In this document: one piece after another, positions 27,497 to 33,005 of the stretch | Layout of the letters: every line of letters starts with the position of its first letter | Position numbering within the stretch: the first letter of the stretch is position 1 | DNA from: Chloroflexi bacterium TSY | GTDB lineage: Bacteria > Chloroflexota > Anaerolineae > Caldilineales > Caldilineaceae | Direction of reading: 5' to 3' | Length of the DNA stretch: 33,005 nucleotides | Assembly: GCA_019217005.1 (NCBI GenBank) | Contig: JAHBNG010000150.1 | Location: 1 to 33,005 of the forward strand | Position numbers and translations under genes: made by a program | The notes under the pieces: generated by a model | Told to the model about the DNA's origin: nothing | The model's database searches: none | Seen by the model: the letters and a program-made list of their open reading frames with translations, nothing else

Positions 27497-28995
27497 CTTT
27501 ACTTTCTGGTAAAGGCTTGAGTGACAAAGGGCAAACCGAAAGGGGCGGAAAAAAGAATCCACCCTGAAAAAACGGGATAAAATGTAAAAATAGTGCTCGG
27601 CTAGTTTAAGCAGCGGCATTGAGGCGGCGATGAGCGAGAACGCCTTTAGGGAAATGGTGTGAAACCGAGGCCTTTTTCCGAAAGTCAGGGTCGAGTTGGT
27701 CAGGAGTTGGAAAAAGAGCACTCGAGAGAACACGGCGCAGCCTGCCGGGAGTGGCTTGAGGCTCTCGAGCCCAGTAGCCAGTCGGTATGGGAGGAAGAGA
27801 AGCGGCTAAATGGGAAAGAAGATTGCCAGCAAGCAGCCCCAGTTCAGGTAAGCGGAAACAAGCCTCATCGGCATGAACAAATTGACGATGTAAGCCAATC
27901 ATCTGCTTGGAAGCCAAGGGGGGATGTTCAACAGGCCAGCGTTCCAGGTAGACAAGATAAATGGTTTCAGGCTGCAAAGTCATAACGGTCGCCAAAACCA
28001 AAGGTGTGTTGTAGGCCGGATCCTGAATGACGTAAATCGAGTAGGTACGGTTGGCTGTATCGACCTTGGTTGTTCTGGGGACGAGATTGTGCCATGCTTG
28101 ATAGCAAATCAGGCGACCACTATAGAGAAAGCGACCAGACGAGTCCGGAGTTGTAGCCTCGAGTCGCTTTCCCTTATAGCTGCGAGAGAGCGGACGCACA
28201 ATATCACCATATTCAGGTGGTCTGCCTTTTTCTTTGCGTTTGGGGAACTCATTGCGGCGCACTGTGCAGTTAATGGCTTCCCGCAGGACAAATCGGTCTA
28301 TGCCGCTTTCTAGCATTTCTCTGATTGTAAACCCGGCATCGACCACCGCCACTTCGTCTGACTCCAGTGATTTCTTCGTCTCTGTCAGCAGCTTTTTCCG
28401 AAACTCACTTTCCTTTGTTCCAACCGTGCATCTCATGATTGCCTTGAGCAGTGGCACTCGCTTCCCGCCTATCTCCCCCGAGCTTATCATCACTCCAAAG
28501 ATGAGCGCGGGCAATGCCCGACGAGCCGTTGAGTTATAGAGTCGGTTCACTTTCCCTTGCAGCTTCGGTCGCCAGAACCCTGTGATATCTATGCTTTTCA
28601 CTCGGTACCCTTCTAACTTTTTTGCCTCCCATTCCCCTTTCCACTTCTTCTTGCCACGACCCCAGCAGACTTGTGATATCCCATGATCCATATCGAAAGC
28701 TCCACCAGCTTCGCCGGAGCTCCTCATCTTCAAACCCGCTTTCTTTCAATGCGCTATGGATTGCTCCTCGACTTTTCAGAAACGACCCATTCAGCATTGC
28801 CCACATCAGACGCATTACATTTACGTTTGTTCCCATCGGCGTTACTTGCAATACATTCATCAGTACTGCTATAGTTATTTCTGGCGCGGTTAGCATTCCT
28901 TCCTCCTTTTTGGGTTCTCTACCTTTAGGATGAACTGCTAACCGCTTTTTGTCACATTTCTCACCTCATCTCTTTTCTTTTACCAGAAAGTAAAG
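27497..28995 (-). mobile_element. IS4-superfamily insertion sequence, copy 2 (best preserved)
   Basis: The element is 1,499 bp with 17-bp terminal inverted repeats, CTTTACTTTCTGGTAAA and its complement. The flanks are TTGAA (27492-27496) and TTGAT (28996-29000), a 5-bp target duplication with one difference. It is inserted in the GST gene. The transposase runs on the minus strand in two overlapping frames. The element lies in the same orientation as copies 1 and 3. Confidence 0.93.
27606..28896 (-). CDS. IS4-superfamily transposase in two frames, possible slippage at an A6 run
   Basis: The first frame starts at ATG 28896 (MLTAPEITIAVL), and its conserved sequence ends at VERGMGGKK. The second frame carries KKLEGYRVKSIDITGFWRP onward to the stop at 27606. 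The join falls on the A6 run of the coding strand (plus-strand T6 at 28618-28623): five As would give one continuous protein of about 430 aa. Catalytic signs: VDITGF/SIDIT near the first Asp, VVDAGF for the second Asp, and a perfect Y-x2-R-x3-E-x6-K signature in YLERWPVEHPPLASK, the hallmark of the IS4 group. Either the element uses slippage at the A-run, as several ISs do, or this copy has decayed by one base. Outside that point the copy is intact. Confidence 0.8.
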
Positions 28996-29572
28996 TTGAT
29001 TATGCTTGAAGAAATGGGAGTCAACTATGAAGTCGTACCTATTCGGCTCAACGGTGAACAGAAGTCACCCGCATATCTGAAACTGAATCCCAATGGTCGG
29101 ATCCCGACACTGGTCGATGAGCCAAACGATGGGTCCGATCCAACCACCATCTTTGAGTCAGGTGCAATTTTGATCTACCTGGCAGAGAAAAGCGGCCAGT
29201 TTCTTTCCACCACCGAACCAACCCGCTCGACGACCATCCAGTGGCTGATGTTCCAGATAGGTGGCATTGGTCCCATGTTTGGCCAATATGGTCACTTCAA
29301 AGGAGCCAGCGAACAGATCCCGTACGCGTTAAAACGTTACAAGGATGAATCTGAACGACTCTACGGCGTGCTGGACGTTCGCTTGGGCGAGGCGGAATAT
29401 CTGGCAGGTGATTACTCGATTGCGGATATGGCAACCTATCCGTGGGTCAACACCCCCGGCTTTCTCGGTTTAAGTCTAGAGCAATTTCCCAATGTCAAAC
29501 GATGGGTCGAGGCAGTAGGAAATCGACCCGCGGTTCAAAAGGCAATGGCCTACACGGTATCTTAAATGCTTC

Positions 29573-29635
29573 AAAGCTGCAAAGTTGCAGAGTGCCAGAG
29601 TGAATCATCTTGCCACTCTGCAACTTTGCAGCTTT
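29573..29635 (+). terminator. Perfect 22-bp stem between the GST and LLM genes
   Basis: Arms 29573-29594 and 29614-29635 are exact reverse complements with a 19-nt loop. The stem starts 8 nt after the GST stop codon. Only a short T-run (CCCTTTT) follows, so it may be a terminator, a processing or stability element, or a mobile palindrome. The LLM gene starts 25 nt later. Confidence 0.55.
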
Positions 29636-29659
29636 GTCCCTTTTGATTGCGAGGCATCT

Positions 29660-30493
29660 ATGAAATATGGTCTCTTTTCGATGAACACTGGCTGCTGCAG
29701 TTATGGAGATGCAGCAGTCACAGTCGCACAGGCCGCGGAGGATGCGGGCTTCGACTCGCTTTGGGTGAGCGAACACTTTGTGTTACCCGATCCGCCGATT
29801 GAACGGTTTCAGGTAGACCCGTTTTCTCGTCGGCTCGACCCATTGATCATGCTGACCTATTTGGCTGCTCACACCAATCAAGTCAAACTGGGAACGGGAG
29901 TGGTGATCCTGCCTCAACGCAATCCGGTGATTCTGGCCAAGGAGCTTGCCAGCCTGGACGAACTTTCGAAGGGGCGTCTGATTTTTGGGTTTGGCGTGGG
30001 ACATCTTCAGCCAGAGTTAGAGGCGATCGGTGTGCCATTCAACGAGCGAGGTGCGCGTACCGATGAGTATTTGATCGCAATGAAATCTCTCTGGTATGAC
30101 GAAAAACCTGCCTACAGTGGTCGCTTTGTAGAGTTTGCCAACGTTCAGTCTCATCCTCAACGACACATCAATCTTGTGGTTGGTGGGTATGCACCTGCGG
30201 CATTGCGACGGACCGTTCGTCATGCTCACGGCTGGTATGGTTTTTCCAAAGACCTTCTGGCCACCGAGCAGATTTTGGCGGACCTGAAAATGGTAGCAAC
30301 TGAGGTACAGCGCCCAGTTGAGTTGGGTGAGTTAGAGATCAGCATTTCGCCCCCTCGTGGACTGGTTGATGAAGAAACCGTTGAAGCATACGCAGAGCTG
30401 GGGGTAGATCGACTGATTCTTGTGCCGCCAACAGATGAGCTTGCAGAACGATTGGCTTTTGTTGAAACGATCGGTCAGAGATATTCAGGATAA
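29660..30493 (+). CDS. LLM-class flavin-dependent oxidoreductase (probably F420-type)
   Basis: A 277-aa TIM-barrel protein of the luciferase-like monooxygenase superfamily. It starts MKYGLFSMNTG. AAEDAGFDSLWVSEHFVLPD, KLGTGVVILPQRNPVILAKE, LDELSKGRLIFGFGVG and FNERGARTDEYLIAMKSLW are all family landmarks. The WVSEH and GVVILPQRNP blocks resemble F420-dependent members, but the cofactor cannot be proved by sight. ATG 29660 with GAGG at 29651-29654 is preferred to the longer open frame from 29585, which would run through the hairpin. The GcvT-family gene follows 6 nt downstream, so the two are probably co-transcribed. Confidence 0.87.
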   Translation: MKYGLFSMNTGCCSYGDAAVTVAQAAEDAGFDSLWVSEHFVLPDPPIERFQVDPFSRRLDPLIMLTYLAAHTNQVKLGTGVVILPQRNPVILAKELASLDELSKGRLIFGFGVGHLQPELEAIGVPFNERGARTDEYLIAMKSLWYDEKPAYSGRFVEFANVQSHPQRHINLVVGGYAPAALRRTVRHAHGWYGFSKDLLATEQILADLKMVATEVQRPVELGELEISISPPRGLVDEETVEAYAELGVDRLILVPPTDELAERLAFVETIGQRYSG

Positions 30494-30499
30494 AGGTAA

Positions 30500-31726
30500 A
30501 TGCCAAAGACGACGCCATTCCATCCCCGTTTAGAAACGCTTAACGAAACTAGAATCTGGCAAAACTGGGCCGGTTATCTCGCCGCACCCAAATATCAATA
30601 TTCGGAAATCACCGAATATTATGCAATCCGCAATGCCGCCGCCCTGTTTGATACATCACCTCTGTTCAAATATCATTTTTCGGGTCCAGATGTGCAGATC
30701 TTTTTGGCACATACGCTGGCGCGTGATATTCGCACGTGCAGAGTCGGTCAGGCCCAATATACTGTTTGGTGCAACGCTGCTGGTTTTGTGGTAGAAGATG
30801 GAGTGATCTTGCGGATCGCGGAAGATGAATATCGGTTGACAACAGCGGAACCCAATCTCCGCTACTTTCGAAAAATCGTACGTGAACTGGGGCTGAGTGG
30901 CGTGCAAATCGAAGACATTTCCTCTGACTATGGCATTTTGGCATTGCAAGGTCCGCACTCAGTAACCGTATTGCAACAGTTGACCGACGCCGCCTCAAGG
31001 CTGCGCTATTTTTGGCTGAATCAAACAACTATCGCGGACAAGTCAGTCGTTATTTCGCGTACTGGGTTCACGGGGGATTTGGGATACGAATTGTGGATTC
31101 ACACCGCTGATGCGGTGACCATTTGGGATGCGTTGATGGAGGCCGGTGCGGGGTATAACATTACGCCGATGGGGCTGAACGCTCTGAAGATGGCGCGTGT
31201 TGAAGCTGGATTGCTGTTGCTGGATGTTGATTTCTACTCGGCCCGCTTCGCCTGGGTAGATGCACAGCGAGAGACACCGATTGAACTGGGATGGGGTTGG
31301 ATGTTTCGAGATCTGGCCAAAGATAGCCGGGATTTTATTGGTCGGGCGGCGATTGAGGCCGAGCTAAACCAGAAGACAAGCCGCTGGAAGACCGTGGGGC
31401 TGACTGTTGATTGGAACGCATATGAGCAAGTCCACCGTGACGCTGGTATCATGCCACCGAAAGAAGGGATATACCACGAAGGGACGATGAGCATTTATCG
31501 GCGAGGAGGGAAAGAGTATGAATATGCCGGATATGCGAGCAGCTTTCTCTATTCGTCTCTGCTCAAACGGCATATTGCGATTGCCAAATTACCGCTTGAT
31601 TTGGTTGAGTCAGGCGCACAGGTGGATCTTGAACTGTCGGTGATTCGTCGTCCGGTCAATGTCATGGCTCAGGTCGTTGAGATGCCTTTCTATAGTCCGC
31701 CCCGTAAAACAGCGAAGATAATTTAG
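30500..31726 (+). CDS. GcvT-family aminomethyltransferase-like protein
   Basis: A 408-aa member of the folate-binding GcvT family, which includes the glycine-cleavage T protein, dimethylglycine dehydrogenase tails and demethylases. Landmarks: EYYAIRNAAALFDTSPLFKY, GQAQYTVWCNAAGFVVEDGV, LALQGPHSVTVLQ, ISRTGFTGDLGYELW, GLNALKMARVEAG and DFIGRAAIEAE. The C-terminal barrel ends near RRPVNVMAQVV. No gcvH or gcvP is nearby, so a role in glycine cleavage is less likely than folate-dependent demethylation of a small methylated compound, perhaps with the neighbouring LLM oxidoreductase; that is inference. The start ATG 30500 is preceded by AAAGG. Confidence 0.88.
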   Translation: MPKTTPFHPRLETLNETRIWQNWAGYLAAPKYQYSEITEYYAIRNAAALFDTSPLFKYHFSGPDVQIFLAHTLARDIRTCRVGQAQYTVWCNAAGFVVEDGVILRIAEDEYRLTTAEPNLRYFRKIVRELGLSGVQIEDISSDYGILALQGPHSVTVLQQLTDAASRLRYFWLNQTTIADKSVVISRTGFTGDLGYELWIHTADAVTIWDALMEAGAGYNITPMGLNALKMARVEAGLLLLDVDFYSARFAWVDAQRETPIELGWGWMFRDLAKDSRDFIGRAAIEAELNQKTSRWKTVGLTVDWNAYEQVHRDAGIMPPKEGIYHEGTMSIYRRGGKEYEYAGYASSFLYSSLLKRHIAIAKLPLDLVESGAQVDLELSVIRRPVNVMAQVVEMPFYSPPRKTAKII

Positions 31727-31750
31727 AACGCAAGACCACTGAAATGACGT

Positions 31751-31950
31751 GGAGCCAGCATTCTCTAATGCGGCGACGACTCGACGAAGACCGGCGTTAG
31801 AGATTACACGCAGTAGGATTTCTCAGAGGTAGAGCGTTCAAATGGCGAAAAAAGACGCAGTAGAGAATCTCGGACCATTTGGCCCGCTCGAGTCTGTTTT
31901 GACTGAGAAATGCAGGATTATGTCTACTGCGTGTAATAGAGAATGCTCCT
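31751..31950. repeat. About 200-bp imperfect palindrome (MITE-like)
   Basis: The left end GGAGCCAGCATTCTCT matches the reverse complement of the right end (GAGAATGCTCC near 31940-31949). The next block, ATTACACGCAGTAG, and TTTCTCAG also pair with the opposite arm. The left arm carries about 35 extra bases (31767-31801) that fold on themselves. Near the centre, CAAATGG pairs with CCATTTG. The DNA from 31951 to 32241 has no gene and no other clear feature. Confidence 0.55.
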
Positions 31951-32241
31951 TCCACCGCGGATCGGTCTTAACTTAGCGACATTGGTGGAATACTGGCAGA
32001 GTACGTTGTGAAGCCATAAAAGATTTTTGAACTAGACGTGTCTATATTATTTACCGCTGACGTCACCATTTCAGCTCAAAACGTCCAGCGTACAAAATGG
32101 GATGCGAAACAGCATGTAGACTTGGACGTACAAGTCTGTTCTGGTCCACGCATACTACAAGTTGACACGGAAAGACTCAAATCAAATTGATATAAAAATA
32201 TATTTAAATAACAAAATCGTCAAACCTTCTATCAGAACAGT

Positions 32242-32270
32242 TAGACATTTGCCTAAGGGTCAGCTATAAT
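32242..32270 (+). promoter_or_regulatory. Sigma-70-type promoter of the sigma-factor gene
   Basis: TAGACA (32242-32247), then 17 bp, then TATAAT (32265-32270): five of six and six of six matches to the housekeeping consensus, with ideal spacing. It lies 65 nt before the start codon at 32336 and is the best promoter match in the window. Confidence 0.72.
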
Positions 32271-32335
32271 TGTATGATTAGAGTTCATGCATTTCTCATC
32301 TAAAATTTACTATATCAACTGATAGATAACGGCCG

Positions 32336-32974
32336 ATGACTAATCGAACGGACGCTCAATGGGTACATGATCTGGAAAACCCTGATCTGCAAGTAGATGC
32401 ATATACCGAGTTGGGAAACTTACTTTCGAAGTATGTCTATTTTCAACTTACTAAAGTGGCTCCACAGATTCCAAAATTGAACAGCCTCAGTAGGCAAGAA
32501 CTGGAAAACTTTGCACAAGATGTCGTTCAGGAATCGCTCATTAGAATCTATAAGAGCCTTAAACAGTACAATGGTAGTGGAACGTTCGGCGCTTGGACTC
32601 GGACAATCGCCTATCGTATGTTAGTAAATAGGCTACGTAAAAAACACTGGGCAAACGAGCAATTATTAGATGAAGTTTTCAACTTTAGTGAAGAAGATCG
32701 TGCGAGCCAGACAACCCATGAGCAATGGCTGGCTGATGATAAGCCTTTAGTGGGTGATCAAGCCATTCTGAATGAAATGATGCAAGTAGTTCTTCAGACA
32801 TTAGAAGACCATATGACGTATAGACGGGCCAGAGCCTTTGAACTGAGATACTTTGAAAATCGTACTACGCAACAAATAGCTGAAGACCTTGACTGCAGCC
32901 CAAACGCTGTCAATGGGTTGGTGTTTCAGGCGAGAAAGAAGATTAAACACCAGTTAAACTTTACTTTCTGGTAA
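32336..32974 (+). CDS. ECF-like RNA polymerase sigma factor, 3' end replaced by IS sequence
   Basis: A 212-aa sigma-70-family protein. Region 2 is visible in ENFAQDVVQESLIRIYKSL and TFGAWTRTIAYRMLVNRLRK (about residues 60-105). Region 4 is in RARAFELRYFENRTTQQIAE and LDCSPNAVNGLVFQARKKIK (about 160-207). After KHQLN the reading frame enters IS copy 3 at 32959, and the last residues FTFW and the stop codon come from the IS end. The native C-terminal few residues are therefore lost, though both DNA-binding regions remain and the protein may still work. No anti-sigma gene can be seen; whatever followed is beyond the window. The start ATG has no strong ribosome binding site. Confidence 0.85.
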   Translation: MTNRTDAQWVHDLENPDLQVDAYTELGNLLSKYVYFQLTKVAPQIPKLNSLSRQELENFAQDVVQESLIRIYKSLKQYNGSGTFGAWTRTIAYRMLVNRLRKKHWANEQLLDEVFNFSEEDRASQTTHEQWLADDKPLVGDQAILNEMMQVVLQTLEDHMTYRRARAFELRYFENRTTQQIAEDLDCSPNAVNGLVFQARKKIKHQLNFTFW

Positions 32975-33005
32975 AGGCTTGAGTGACAAAGGGCAAACCG
33001 AAAGG
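32959..33005 (-). mobile_element. IS4-superfamily insertion sequence, copy 3 (left end only)
   Basis: The last 47 bases match the left end of copies 1 and 2 from CTTTACTTTCTGGTAAA on, without a visible difference. The rest runs past the window. The left flank GTTAA (32954-32958) would be the target duplication. Strand is given by analogy with copies 1 and 2. Confidence 0.93.

Larger units (their letters stand above)
27447..29565 (+). pseudogene. Glutathione S-transferase family gene, disrupted by IS copy 2
   Basis: The gene starts at ATG 27447 with GGAG upstream and reads MLKIYLWTTPNGRKPL, the usual first strand of a GST. The IS at 27497-28995 is inserted there. Past it, the frame resumes as IMLEEMGVNYEVVPI, the expected next helix and strand. 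Removing the IS and one 5-bp duplication gives a protein of about 205 aa with NPNGRIPTLVDE, FESGAILIYLAEK and YSIADMATYPWV, typical of GST N- and C-domains (YfcG/YghU-like). The part after the IS has a possible TTG (28996) or ATG (29002) start, but lacks the first strand that helps bind glutathione. Function is probably lost. Confidence 0.9.

Noticed and set aside
28996..29565. Complete 189-aa GST gene starting at TTG 28996
   Set aside because: The true first codons lie at 27447-27496 on the other side of the IS and join in frame; the downstream open frame is a remnant.
1..33005. tRNA or rRNA genes
   Set aside because: No cloverleaf with a T-arm motif and no rRNA-like sequence was noticed on either strand; a dedicated tRNA scan would be decisive.

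Overview
The window looks like a chromosomal stretch of a bacterium with about 50% GC, most likely a member of the Chloroflexota (Anaerolineae/Caldilineae-like). This is inferred from the style of GyrB, the double-length UxaA-like protein, the TerB-type defence proteins and the repeat-rich, IS-loaded intergenic DNA; no rRNA or marker tree is available to prove it. No tRNA, rRNA or CRISPR array was seen.

Layout. 1-2441: a degenerate IS4-superfamily element (165-1630) sits inside an older small inverted-repeat element, followed by gene-poor DNA with hairpins. 2442-5274: one membrane-protein gene wrecked by a 1.6-kb IS (2489-4116), a 215-bp MITE (4424-4638) and several frameshifts. 5540-9844: gyrB, split by a decayed LAGLIDADG intein, then a family-4-like uracil-DNA glycosylase. 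10127-11236: a sugar-type ABC transporter ATPase with a strong terminator. 11638-20648: gpmI, then a tightly packed series of a 902-aa UxaA-like dehydratase, a broken Nudix gene, a membrane-anchored Mrr-like nuclease fused to extracellular domains, and a sulfatase split by a second identical MITE. 20659-21588: sppA on the minus strand. 21741-27423: an operon of TerB-N/TerB-C protein, P-loop ATPase, DEAD/DEAH helicase and a small membrane protein. This matches the three-gene Shango anti-phage system, here with a predicted membrane anchor and a fourth gene. 27447-29565: a GST gene interrupted by a second IS copy. 29660-31726: an LLM-family oxidoreductase and a GcvT-family protein. 32336-end: an ECF-like sigma factor whose 3' end is cut by a third IS copy.

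How it fits together. The carbohydrate theme (ABC ATPase, UxaA-like dehydratase, sulfatase, CBM9-like sensor domain) suggests use of sulfated or acidic sugars. The TerB-ATPase-helicase operon, and perhaps the Mrr-like fusion, are DNA-directed defence functions. The most striking property is active transposition plus gene decay. Insertion sites can be read base by base with 5-bp or 9-bp target duplications, and removing the inserts in silico rejoins the sulfatase, GST and membrane-protein frames. Several remaining single-base frameshifts (intein, sngA, membrane protein, Nudix) are either real decay, recoding, or sequencing error; sequence alone does not decide.
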